From Rhizobium sp. BK316 (GTDB taxonomy: Bacteria > Pseudomonadota > Alphaproteobacteria > Rhizobiales > Rhizobiaceae), in assembly GCF_014193695.1 (NCBI RefSeq), contig NZ_JACHZR010000004.1, positions 558,001 to 622,000 of the forward strand: a stretch of 64,000 nt of DNA. Reading direction: 5' to 3'. A program made the position numbers and the translations under genes. A model generated the notes under the pieces. That model saw nothing but the letters and a program-made list of their open reading frames with translations. It was not told the origin of the DNA and searched no databases. This document shows, piece by piece, positions 17,239 through 25,561 of the stretch. The stretch's first letter is position 1. Each line of letters opens with the position of its first letter.

Positions 17239-17488
17239 CTAATCCTCGATATATGCTTCGCCGTATCAGCCCTGCTTCAGGCCGAGATAATCATGCCGAA
17301 GATGAACCCAACATTACCGATGCCCTGACGATGGCACGGAAATGCGGCTGAAAAACATGAAATATTCGTAAGGAAACAGCTGGATGGCGCAGTCAGCGAA
17401 AGCCGTTCGGCAACAAGCTCCGCGGGCTCTATGCGAATATTCAGGTTGCATCTGGCACAGCGATTTCTGCGCCGCTTTCGGTCAACCT

Positions 17489-17534
17489 AGAGCGATCCGC
17501 GGCTCTGGAAAGGCCGCGGTATCGTCCAAGCTCT
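17489..17534 (-). other. Long hairpin after the PfkB kinase gene
   Basis: Nested inverted repeats directly follow the kinase stop codon: AGAGC/GCTCT outside, then GATCCGCGGC with GCCGCGG-T-ATC inside (one bulged T). It could act as a processing or stability hairpin, or as a terminator that depends on Rho, because no T-tract follows on the minus strand. The stretch from 17239 to 17488 between it and the adaptor gene start shows no gene; it should contain the promoter of the efflux operon. Confidence 0.5.
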
Positions 17535-18429
17535 AACGTGCAGGCAGGATCGCAGCGCCGCCCGCAGCCTGAACCGCGAGACTGCCCATGGCAATACCTT
17601 CGCGCAGGCAGATATCGGGGCTCGCGCCGCCAAGCCAGGCGTGGATGAGCCCGGCATTGAAGGCATCGCCCGCGCCAGTCGTATCCACGACCTTGACGGT
17701 CGGAGCATTCTGATGGAGGCGCATATTACGGGCCGCATAATAAGCACCGCCAGCGCCTGCCTTTAGCGCCACCATCGGGAAGCGCGTCGCAAGCCTGTCC
17801 AGTGCTTCAGCTGGATCGGAGCATCCGGTGATGGCAACGGCTTCCTCGACATTCGGCAGGAAGAGATCGACGCCGGCGCAGCAATCGAGGAAATCACGCT
17901 GGTAGATCAGGGTCTCATCCCAGCTCGGATCGAGCGATACGGTAAGCCCGTTCTCCCTGGCTTTTCCGACCAGGCCGGGAACTTCTGCGAGTGTTGCAAA
18001 TTCCGCTATGTGCAGATGACGCGCCTCGCTCCAGGCAAGCGCTTCGCCAAGCGTTGCCGGTTTCGCGCCGCCAGCGCGGCGGGAGAGGAAGGCCCGCTCC
18101 TCACCATTGTTGATTGCGACGGTGACCTGCGGACCGGCATCGGCGGCCCGATCGAGAAAGCGTAGATCGACGCCGCTCGCCTGCAGTTCCGTGGTCAGGC
18201 CGCTCGAAAGCCCATCAGTCCCGAGACGGGAGAGCAGAGCGGTCTTGCGACCGATATGGGCCGAATAAGCGGCCATAATGAAAGCTCCGCCGCCTGCCGC
18301 GATGCGTAAGTCATCGGCGAATATCTCACGCCCGAGAACGGGCATGGTCTCCAGTCCTGTGAAGATCAGGTCGCAATAGATCCGGCCGATGCTGAGCACC
18401 GCCGATCGCATGTCACTATCAGATGTCAT
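17533..18429 (-). CDS. PfkB-family sugar kinase
   Basis: 298 residues. The ribokinase-like fold is shown by AAGGGAFIMAAYSAHIGRKT near residues 45-63 and by the C-terminal signature DTTGAGDAFNAG (249-260), where Asp255 is the catalytic base. It phosphorylates a sugar or sugar acid with ATP in the cytoplasm. It overlaps the UgpC-type ATPase gene by ATGA and is the last gene of the importer operon, so its substrate is probably the imported sugar or a part released from it. The exact substrate cannot be read from the sequence. Confidence 0.87.
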   Translation of the reverse strand: MTSDSDMRSAVLSIGRIYCDLIFTGLETMPVLGREIFADDLRIAAGGGAFIMAAYSAHIGRKTALLSRLGTDGLSSGLTTELQASGVDLRFLDRAADAGPQVTVAINNGEERAFLSRRAGGAKPATLGEALAWSEARHLHIAEFATLAEVPGLVGKARENGLTVSLDPSWDETLIYQRDFLDCCAGVDLFLPNVEEAVAITGCSDPAEALDRLATRFPMVALKAGAGGAYYAARNMRLHQNAPTVKVVDTTGAGDAFNAGLIHAWLGGASPDICLREGIAMGSLAVQAAGGAAILPAR

Positions 18430-19457
18430 TGGCGCCCGAGGGCCTTTTCCGTTTTTGCATCGAAAACATAGAGAGCACCGGAGGCCGCATGGGCATTCAC
18501 GACGCCGCCGACGGCCGGTATCACCTTACCGGGGGCGGTTGCAATCACCGATGTGCCAGCGACATCGAAATGCACCAGCGTCTCGGCTCCGAGCGGCTCG
18601 ACTGCGGTGACTGTGCCTGAGAGCGACAGCACGCTGCCCCCCTCGCCGATAACAAGATCATGCGGCCGCACGCCGATCAGGTGCGGACCGCCCTGCCCGA
18701 TGCGGATGCCATCAGCCGCAGCAGTGCCTGGCAAAAGGTTCATCGACGGGCTGCCGATGAAGCGCGCCGTAAAGACATCGGCGGGGTTTTCATAGATATC
18801 CATCGGCGTTCCCGCCTGCAGAATATGGCCGTCCTTCATGACGACGATCCGGTCGGCCATGGTCATGGCCTCAACCTGATCGTGGGTGACATAGACGATC
18901 GTCGTGCCCAAACGCTGGTGCAGGCGCTTGATCTCGATGCGCATCTGGGTGCGAAGCTGTGCATCGAGGTTCGAGAGCGGCTCGTCAAAGAGGAAGGCGG
19001 AAGGGTTGCGCACCATGGCGCGGCCGATCGCGACGCGCTGGCGCTGACCACCAGAGAGAGCCGCCGGACGGCGAGCGAGATAGTCCGTGAGGCCGAGGAT
19101 CTGTGCCGTCTCATCGATGCGCTTATCCTTTTCCGCCTGCGAGAGCTTGGAGGTGTAGAGGCCGAAACCGATATTCTGGCGCACGCTCATATGCGGATAG
19201 ATGGCGTAGTTCTGAAACACCATGGCGATGTTGCGCTGTTTCGGTTCGCGCTCGTTCACCACCTCGCCGCCGATCTTCAGCGTGCCGCCCGAGATGTCTT
19301 CGAGGCCGGCGATCATGCGCAGCGTCGTCGACTTGCCGCAGCCGGACGGGCCGACGAAGACGACGAATTCACCATCGGCGATCGCGAGATCGATGCCGTG
19401 CACGACATCGAGCTTGCCGTAGCGTTTGACGAGCCCCTGCAGTTCGATATTTGCCAT
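18426..19457 (-). CDS. Carbohydrate ABC transporter ATP-binding protein, UgpC/MsmK type
   Basis: 343 residues. Walker A GPSGCGKST (about residue 38), signature LSGGQRQRVAIGRAMVRNP, Walker B FLFDEPLSNLDAQLR, H-loop VTHDQ, and a C-terminal TOBE-like domain (about 235-340; GVRPHDLVIG). This is the CUT1 ATPase type serving two permeases. Its start shares one base with the stop of the lyase-like gene (TGATG). UgpC-type ATPases can serve more than one importer, but here the gene lies within the operon. Confidence 0.9.
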   Translation of the reverse strand: MANIELQGLVKRYGKLDVVHGIDLAIADGEFVVFVGPSGCGKSTTLRMIAGLEDISGGTLKIGGEVVNEREPKQRNIAMVFQNYAIYPHMSVRQNIGFGLYTSKLSQAEKDKRIDETAQILGLTDYLARRPAALSGGQRQRVAIGRAMVRNPSAFLFDEPLSNLDAQLRTQMRIEIKRLHQRLGTTIVYVTHDQVEAMTMADRIVVMKDGHILQAGTPMDIYENPADVFTARFIGSPSMNLLPGTAAADGIRIGQGGPHLIGVRPHDLVIGEGGSVLSLSGTVTAVEPLGAETLVHFDVAGTSVIATAPGKVIPAVGGVVNAHAASGALYVFDAKTEKALGRQ

Positions 19458-20971
19458 CAGGCGGCCCCCATCAATGTCGTGAATCTGGTTTGAAGTTCTT
19501 CAGCAGCGGCGGCTTCGCGCGCTGCATTCTCCTGTGCCTGTCTGGCGAATGCGGCAGCCTTTTCCTGGTAGGCTGCAAGCGCATCCGCCATCGGTGCCGG
19601 CGCAGGACCGCCGAAACGGGCGCGGACGGCAACGAAATGTTCCGGCGAGACGATCTCGGCAAATTGCGCCTTGTCGATACCGGGTTTGCGGCCAGCCAAT
19701 TCTTGGAAAGCTGCGAGGAAAGGCTCGTAGCCGTCATCCGAGAGACCACCACCCTTGGCGACCACCTCGCGAGCGACGGTCGCGGCAATCTCATGCGCCT
19801 GCCGGAAGGAGAGCCCTTCCCGACGTACCAGCGAATCCGCAAGCTCGGTGATCGTGATGCAGGAGCGGCGGATGTTTTCCGCTACCCGCTCTGGATCGAT
19901 GCTGATCTGCGCGACGAAGGCGGCGAGCAGGTCAAGCACACGGCCTGCCGAATGGAAGGCCTCGTAGCCCACGCCCTGCGTCTCGCCCTCGCTGTCGTTC
20001 ATGTCGGTGAAAGGCGTATTGTGCATCACGTCGAGCACGGTGCGGGCGCGTCCGAAGGTCTGGCTCGCCAGATGACGCATATGCTCGATCGGCACCGGAT
20101 TGCGCTTCTGCGGCATAATTGAGGAGATCTGCACCAGCGCGTTCGGCACATAGATCTGGCCGACCTCGAAGCTCGTCCAGAACTGCAAGTCCTGAATAAG
20201 CCGGCCGAGATGCAGGAACATCAGTTCGATGGCGCTATAGGTCGAGGTCGTGTAGTCGACGGCTGCGATGCAGCTGTAGGAATTGCGCAGTGGCGCGGCA
20301 AAGCCGAGCAGTTCGGCGACGCGGGCGCGGTCGATCGGGAAGCCAGAGGTTGTGATCGCCGCAGCACCCATGGGGCTGAGGTTGACGATCTCACGGGCTT
20401 CCGCGAAGCGTTCGATATCGCGGATCAGCACTTCGATCGCCGCCGAGAGATAATGGCCGAAGGTGGTCGGTTGGGCCGGCTGGCCGTGCGTATAGGCGAC
20501 GATCAGCGTCTCCTTTTCCCAATCGGCGGTGGCAATCATCGCATCGAGCAGTTTTCGCGCCTTGACCATCAGCGCGTCGATGCGCTCCTTCAGGCCGAGC
20601 TTGAACAGCGTGTGGTCGATGTCGTTGCGCGAACGCGCCGTATGCAGGCGGCCAGCAATATCGACGCCGATACGGGCCTTCAGTTCCTTTTCGATCAGGA
20701 AGAAGAAGTCCTCTACCTCGCCGGTATAGACGAGCTTTTCCGGGTCGATGTCGCGGTCGATCGCTTCAAGCGCGGTGGCGATCTTACCGGCCTGCTCTCG
20801 GTCCAGAATGCCGGTTTCGACCAGCATCACCAAATGGGCACGGTCAATGCGGCGGAAGCCGTCGACATGATTCGTCTTGGCGCCATCGAAAAGCGGCTTC
20901 AGCACCGTTTCCTTATAGACCGGATCAGGAAAGACGCTCCTGTCGGCCAAGCGTGGATTGGTTTCGGTCAT
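19457..20971 (-). CDS. Argininosuccinate-lyase-like enzyme (fumarase/aspartase superfamily) inside a sugar importer operon
   Basis: 504 residues, longer than the usual 460 or so for ArgH. Superfamily motifs are present: HTARSRND (110-117), YTHGQPAQP (160-168, likely catalytic His162), and SSIMPQKRNP (283-292, catalytic Ser in the flexible loop). Several positions that are nearly fixed in true ArgH differ: Gln after RSRND is Ile, GSS is ISS, and Asp after KRNP is Val. The C-terminus carries an Ala/Glu-rich helical tail (about 460-504). It lies between permease and ATPase genes. It probably breaks a C-N bond in an imported conjugate, not in arginine synthesis. A misannotated housekeeping ArgH cannot be excluded. 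Confidence 0.75.
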   Translation of the reverse strand: MTETNPRLADRSVFPDPVYKETVLKPLFDGAKTNHVDGFRRIDRAHLVMLVETGILDREQAGKIATALEAIDRDIDPEKLVYTGEVEDFFFLIEKELKARIGVDIAGRLHTARSRNDIDHTLFKLGLKERIDALMVKARKLLDAMIATADWEKETLIVAYTHGQPAQPTTFGHYLSAAIEVLIRDIERFAEAREIVNLSPMGAAAITTSGFPIDRARVAELLGFAAPLRNSYSCIAAVDYTTSTYSAIELMFLHLGRLIQDLQFWTSFEVGQIYVPNALVQISSIMPQKRNPVPIEHMRHLASQTFGRARTVLDVMHNTPFTDMNDSEGETQGVGYEAFHSAGRVLDLLAAFVAQISIDPERVAENIRRSCITITELADSLVRREGLSFRQAHEIAATVAREVVAKGGGLSDDGYEPFLAAFQELAGRKPGIDKAQFAEIVSPEHFVAVRARFGGPAPAPMADALAAYQEKAAAFARQAQENAAREAAAAEELQTRFTTLMGAA

Positions 20972-20974
20972 GTT

Positions 20975-21832
20975 CTATCCCTTCAGACCGGCCAGCATGA
21001 CGCCGCGCACGATGTAGCGCTGCAGCACCAGGAAGACGATGAGCGTCGGCAATGTCGCGAGTGCTGCACCGGTCATGATCATTTCCCATTGGATGGATTG
21101 CTCGACGGCAAAGCTCGATAGGCCGACCGGCAGCGTGTAGAGTTCGCGGCTGGTGGTGACGATCAGTGGCCAGAAGAAGGCCGTCCAGTTGCCGAGGAAA
21201 GTGAAGATCGCCAGTGCCGAGAGCGCCGGGGTGACAAGCGGCATCGCCACTTTCCACCAGATCTGGAACTCGTTCAGGCCGTCGATACGGGCCGCTTCAA
21301 GAAAATCGTTCGGGACCGTCTCGAAAAACTGCTTCATCAGGAAGGTGCCGAAGGCCGTCATCATGCCTGGGAACATGATGCCCCAGTAGCTGTCGAGCCA
21401 GCCGAGCTGGGCCGACATCAGATACCAGGGGATGACGAGCATTTCCGTCGGGATCATCAAGGTCGAGAGGATCGCGAGGAAGATCAGGTAGCGGCCCCGG
21501 AACTCGAACTTGGCGAGCGTGTAGCCGACGAGGCTGTCGAAGAAGACGTTCGAGAGCGTCACCGTGCAGGCAACGATCGTCGAATTGAGGAACCAGCGCA
21601 TGAAACGGCCGTCGGAGAGGACGGTGATGTAGTTGTGTAGTGTCGGCTCAGCCGGGATGAGGCGCAGGTCATAGACCTGGCCCGCCGTCTTCAGCGAGGT
21701 CGAGAACATGAAGAGCAGCGGCGAGACCATGATGAGGCCGCCGATGAAGAGCAGTGTCCAGGTGATGATCGCGCCAGGGCGGATATTGGCTTTCGGCAGC
21801 GGTGCCGTCGTATTGGTTGTTACGGCACTCAT
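20975..21832 (-). CDS. Carbohydrate ABC transporter permease, MalG/UgpE-like
   Basis: 285 residues from MSAVTTNTTAPLPKANIRPG. Six membrane helices and the EAA loop EAARIDGLNEFQIWWKVAMP (about residues 192-211) define a CUT1 permease. The start overlaps the upstream permease stop by ATGA (21829-21832). A much longer open frame upstream lies inside the other permease gene and is not family-like. It ends 3 bases before the lyase-like gene. It forms the transport channel with the MalF-like partner. Confidence 0.88.
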   Translation of the reverse strand: MSAVTTNTTAPLPKANIRPGAIITWTLLFIGGLIMVSPLLFMFSTSLKTAGQVYDLRLIPAEPTLHNYITVLSDGRFMRWFLNSTIVACTVTLSNVFFDSLVGYTLAKFEFRGRYLIFLAILSTLMIPTEMLVIPWYLMSAQLGWLDSYWGIMFPGMMTAFGTFLMKQFFETVPNDFLEAARIDGLNEFQIWWKVAMPLVTPALSALAIFTFLGNWTAFFWPLIVTTSRELYTLPVGLSSFAVEQSIQWEMIMTGAALATLPTLIVFLVLQRYIVRGVMLAGLKG

Positions 21833-22776
21833 TTGCGCTCCCTCAGGATCCAGAGCTGCAGCAGGGAGACACAGAGCAGGATGGCGAAGAGCACGACGGT
21901 CTGCGCTGCTGCATAACCCATGTTGTAGGATGAAAAGGCCGTCTGATAGATCATGAGAACCAGAGGCTTGGTCGATCCGAGCGGGCCGCCGGGATCGTTG
22001 GTCGTCATGTTGTAGACCTGGTCGAAGATGCGCAGAAACCCGATCGAGGAGAAGACCACGAGGAAGACGGTCGTCGGCTTCAGGAGCGGCAGCGTGATCT
22101 TCCACAGGATCGGCCATTCGCCGAGACCATCGATCTTCGCAGCCTCGTAGAAGGTGTTCGGAATGGCGCGCAAACCGGCCATGAAGATGATGATCTGGAA
22201 GCCGAGCCCGGCCCAGATGGCCGTGACCATGATCGATGGCAACGCCTGATCGACGGAGCGGATGAACTGCTGCTGCGGCAGGCCGACCATGCCGAGCGCA
22301 TCATTGATGACGCCGATCGGGGCCGGCTGGTAAAACCAGCGCCAGACCCAGGCCATGGCGGCGGCCGTCGTCAGGAATGGCAGGAAATAGAGCGCGCGGA
22401 TCAGCCCGTGCAGAAAGCGCACACGATCCAGGAAAAAGGCCACGACGAAAGCGACCACGAGACTGATCGGCGTGCCGATGATCAGATAGGTGAAGGTGTT
22501 GCGAAAAACCTTCCAGAACTGCGGGTCGTTATAGAGCTTCACATAATTGGCGACGCCGATGAATTTCGGCGGCTTCATCAGGTTCCAATTGGTGAAGGAT
22601 AGGTAGAAGGCCTGCAACGTCGGATAAAAGCGGATCACGCAGTAAAACAGGATCGGCAGGGCGAGGAATGTCCAGACCCAGACGAGGCGCTTCTGGCGCA
22701 TCGTCAGCCGATCCCACGACGATCCGGCGGTACGGCTTATAGCCGCCCCTTCCGTATTCGCGGGTGCGGAGTTCAT
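21829..22776 (-). CDS. Carbohydrate ABC transporter permease, MalF/UgpA-like
   Basis: 315 residues with six helices after a cytoplasmic N-terminus (residues 1-30). The EAA loop reads EAAKIDGLGEWPILWKITLP (about residues 213-232). It is the CUT1 partner of the MalG-like permease, and lies 9 bases downstream of the binding-protein gene. The inner-membrane complex is predicted to import a di- or oligosaccharide or a sugar conjugate. Confidence 0.88.
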   Translation of the reverse strand: MNSAPANTEGAAISRTAGSSWDRLTMRQKRLVWVWTFLALPILFYCVIRFYPTLQAFYLSFTNWNLMKPPKFIGVANYVKLYNDPQFWKVFRNTFTYLIIGTPISLVVAFVVAFFLDRVRFLHGLIRALYFLPFLTTAAAMAWVWRWFYQPAPIGVINDALGMVGLPQQQFIRSVDQALPSIMVTAIWAGLGFQIIIFMAGLRAIPNTFYEAAKIDGLGEWPILWKITLPLLKPTTVFLVVFSSIGFLRIFDQVYNMTTNDPGGPLGSTKPLVLMIYQTAFSSYNMGYAAAQTVVLFAILLCVSLLQLWILRERK

Positions 22777-22785
22777 GGCCGTCCC

Positions 22786-24042
22786 TTATTTGCTCTTGGC
22801 GTTGTCGATGATTTCCTGCTCGGCGGTTGCGGCCTGAGCAATGGAATCTTCGGGCGACTGACCTTCGAGGAGAACGCGGTTGACCATATCGATGGCATTC
22901 TGGCGCTGACCGGCTTCGTCCACGAAGAGCGAGGTGTGCGAATAGGCGAGCGCCTTCAGGAACGGCGCATAGATCGGGTTCTTGAGGTTTTCGTCTGTCA
23001 GAGCGGCTTCGCGGCGAGCCGGCAACTCGCCGACCGTACCGAGCCAGATCTTCATGGCCTCCGGCGAGGTCACATAAGCCAGGAACTTCTTGGAAGCCTC
23101 CAGCTTTTCGCCGGAGACCTTGGCGCCGATACCGTTGGCGAAATAGCTCGCATAGTTGGAGCGCAGGCCATCTGCGTTAGCCGGAAGTTCGGTGACGCCC
23201 CATTCGAAATCCTTGATGCTGCCGAAGGAGCCGAGACGGAAGGTGCCGTCGATGGTCATTGCCGCCTTGCCGCCGCGGAAGGCGGCCTGGCCTTCGTCCA
23301 TGAAGCCGGTCTGGCCGACCTTCTTTTCGGTCTGCAGGCTGGTGTAGAATTTCAGCGCCTTCAGGCCAGCATCGCTGTTGTAGGTGACCTTGGAATAATC
23401 TGATGTATAGGGCTCGCCGCCGAACTGGCGGATCAGCACTTCGCGCCACCACTGGTGATCCTGGCCGCCCATGTCCAGCGTCGTGCCTTCGACGGCAATG
23501 TTGCCGGCGGCATCGCGCTTGACGGTCTTTTCGGCGGCCGCGACGAATTCATCGATGGTCTGCGGCGGCTTGCTCGGGTCGAGGCCAGCTTCCTGGAAGA
23601 GCTTCTTGTTGTAGAAGAGCGCCAGCGAGCGGACGGCGGTCGGCAGGCCGTAATAGTCGTCGCCGCGCTTCATGGCGCTCACGATCGGAAAGAAGTCCTT
23701 CTCGATCTGGTCATGCGGGAAAGCGTCTGATGGCAGGGGCTGCAACAGGCCGCCGGCGATGAACTGGTCGAGCCAGCCGTAGAAGAGCTGCATGACATCG
23801 GGACCGTTGCCGGCGAGATTGGCGGCTACGACACGCGTCTGGTAATCGGCATAAGGGAAGGTCGTCTGCTTGACGGTAATATCGGGATTGGCCTTCTCGA
23901 AATTAGCAATCAGCTGGTCCATCGCCTTGACGCGCGTATCGTAGACATACTGCCAATATTCGATTTCCACCGCCTGGGCGCTGTTGACCGCAACCATGCT
24001 GATGCCTGCAAACAGGCCGGCAAATAAGATTCCGCGACGCAT
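22786..24042 (-). CDS. Extracellular solute-binding protein, family 1 (sugar type)
   Basis: 418 residues. A Sec signal peptide (MRRGILFAGLFAGISMVAVN) ends near AQA at residue 24. The mature sequence starts VEIEYWQYVYDTRVKAMDQL and has typical family 1 features (NPDITVKQTTFPYADYQTRV, NGPDVMQLFYGWLDQFI, GKAAMTIDGTFRLGS). GGAGGG precedes the ATG. It is the first gene of the operon and the specificity component; family 1 proteins bind mono- to oligosaccharides. The substrate is not predictable, but the aromatic-rich start suits a sugar ligand. Confidence 0.88.
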   Translation of the reverse strand: MRRGILFAGLFAGISMVAVNSAQAVEIEYWQYVYDTRVKAMDQLIANFEKANPDITVKQTTFPYADYQTRVVAANLAGNGPDVMQLFYGWLDQFIAGGLLQPLPSDAFPHDQIEKDFFPIVSAMKRGDDYYGLPTAVRSLALFYNKKLFQEAGLDPSKPPQTIDEFVAAAEKTVKRDAAGNIAVEGTTLDMGGQDHQWWREVLIRQFGGEPYTSDYSKVTYNSDAGLKALKFYTSLQTEKKVGQTGFMDEGQAAFRGGKAAMTIDGTFRLGSFGSIKDFEWGVTELPANADGLRSNYASYFANGIGAKVSGEKLEASKKFLAYVTSPEAMKIWLGTVGELPARREAALTDENLKNPIYAPFLKALAYSHTSLFVDEAGQRQNAIDMVNRVLLEGQSPEDSIAQAATAEQEIIDNAKSK

Positions 24043-24221
24043 ATTATCCCTCCATTGCCGAGCCGGCCTTCATGCCGCTCGCGCTCATCTGGTTCCCCAG
24101 GACATCCCGCGATTTCGCCGGCGCCCCGATTTGATTGGCTCGGGAAGATGGAACTGAGGCTCCTCCTTCCTCGGCATCGCAGTGCGACCTTTTCAGGCTG
24201 GTTCGGACGGAAGGTTTTGTC

Positions 24222-24251
24222 AATAAGATAATTTAGTTTAATTATTCTATT
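24222..24251. promoter_or_regulatory. Candidate ROK-regulator operator in the divergent promoter
   Basis: Two 12-base arms, AATAAGATAATT (24222-24233) and AATTATTCTATT (24240-24251), are inverted copies at 10 of 12 positions around a 6-base centre. NagC/Mlc-type ROK repressors bind AT-rich inverted repeats of this shape. The site lies 53 bases before the ROK start and about 180 bases before the binding-protein start, so it could control both directions. The rest of 24043-24304 holds no gene. Confidence 0.6.
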
Positions 24252-24304
24252 GCTCCTTTCATGATATCGGCGCTATCCATATCGGCAGAGACGAGGGCGG
24301 AGAG

Positions 24305-25525
24305 ATGACACGGCAATCCGGCAAGCAGCAGATCGCGATGGGCAAGAACCCCGAGCGCAGCCGCGACCATAACCGTCGTGTCGTTCTCGATGTCGTGCGC
24401 ATGCATGGCTCGCTCGGCCGCATGCATATTGCCAAGCTCACGCATCTGACCGCGCAGGCCGTTGCCAATATCGTCGACGAGCTCGTCAGCGAGCAGTTGC
24501 TGATGGAAATTGGCCGGCTACGCTCCGGCCGTGGGCAGCCGCCGATCCAGTTTGCCGTCAATCCTGATGGTGCCGTTACCATCGGCGTCGAAATCGCCGC
24601 CGACCATATGGTGACGACGGTGCTGGATCTCTCCGGCAAGGTGCGCTCCGAGACCATTATGCCTGTGGAGAATACGAGCCCGGAGCATATCGTTCCGCTC
24701 TTTGCCGGCGAGGTGAAGAAGGTCCACAAGCGCTTCCCATCAAAACTTCTCGGCATTGGTGTCGTCATGCCTGGCCCCTTCGAAATCGAGGGCATGAGCT
24801 CGGTCGGCCCGACTACCCTGCCCGGCTGGAGCAGCATCAATCCGGCTGCGGTGCTGAGCGAAGCCAGTGGCGAGACCGTCATCGTCGAAAACGATGCGAA
24901 TGCTGCAGCTGTCGGCGAGCGGCTGTTCGGTGCGGGCCGCGCCATCTCCAGTTTCTGCATGATCTATTTCGGCGTCGGCGTCGGTCTTGGCCTCATCCAT
25001 GACGGTGCGCCTTTCCGTGGCGCTTTCGGCAACGCCGGTGAAATCGGCCACGTTGTCGTTGCCCCGCGCGGAAAACCCTGCCCCTGCGGCCAACGCGGCT
25101 GCCTGGAGCGTTACGCCTCTCTACATGCACTGAAGGAAAAGCTCGCCGAGGCCGGTTATGAGAATGCCGATTTTGCGGCGATCGAAGTGCTGCACCGGGA
25201 AGGCAATCCCGTCGTGAAGGAATGGATCGCTGAGACTGCGGACTATCTTTCGCCGATGGTGGCGATGCTGGAAAACGTTCTCGACCCGGAGACCGTGATA
25301 CTTGGCGGTGCACTGCCCGATGCGGTCATCGACGAGATCGTCGCGGCGATGCAGACGCTTCCGGTTTCCGTTGCCAGCCGGCGCACGCGCGCGCTTCCGC
25401 GCGTCATCCGCGGCCAGACGGGACAGCTGACGGCGGCACTCGGCGCTGCCGCCTTGCCGCTCTTTGAAGCCGTCACCCCCAAACTCGATATTTCACCGAC
25501 CGCCGCCGCCGATAACGCAGCCTAA
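24305..25525 (+). CDS. ROK-family transcriptional regulator (NagC/XylR type)
   Basis: 406 residues. An N-terminal winged helix spans about residues 22-85 (GRMHIAKLTHLTAQAVANIV). The ROK sugar-binding domain follows, with ENDANAA (195-201), GEIGH (245-249) and the zinc motif CPCGQRGCLE (259-268). The residues matching the kinase active site (Asn196, Asp197) are kept, though regulators of this type rarely phosphorylate. It likely represses the divergent importer operon and its own operon until a sugar ligand, perhaps an amino sugar, binds. Met12 is an alternative start. Confidence 0.9.
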   Translation: MTRQSGKQQIAMGKNPERSRDHNRRVVLDVVRMHGSLGRMHIAKLTHLTAQAVANIVDELVSEQLLMEIGRLRSGRGQPPIQFAVNPDGAVTIGVEIAADHMVTTVLDLSGKVRSETIMPVENTSPEHIVPLFAGEVKKVHKRFPSKLLGIGVVMPGPFEIEGMSSVGPTTLPGWSSINPAAVLSEASGETVIVENDANAAAVGERLFGAGRAISSFCMIYFGVGVGLGLIHDGAPFRGAFGNAGEIGHVVVAPRGKPCPCGQRGCLERYASLHALKEKLAEAGYENADFAAIEVLHREGNPVVKEWIAETADYLSPMVAMLENVLDPETVILGGALPDAVIDEIVAAMQTLPVSVASRRTRALPRVIRGQTGQLTAALGAAALPLFEAVTPKLDISPTAAADNAA

Positions 25526-25561
25526 GAAAGCGCGCAGCCGGTCTGCCCCAAGGGAGGAACC

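Noticed and set aside
17450..17470. TGGCAC motif near the end of the PfkB kinase region
   Set aside because: Lacks the -12 half of a sigma-54 promoter at the proper spacing.
20975..22117. Longer start for the MalG-like permease
   Set aside because: The extra 95 codons lie within the MalF-like gene in another frame and are not membrane-like; the ATGA overlap at 21829-21832 fixes the start.
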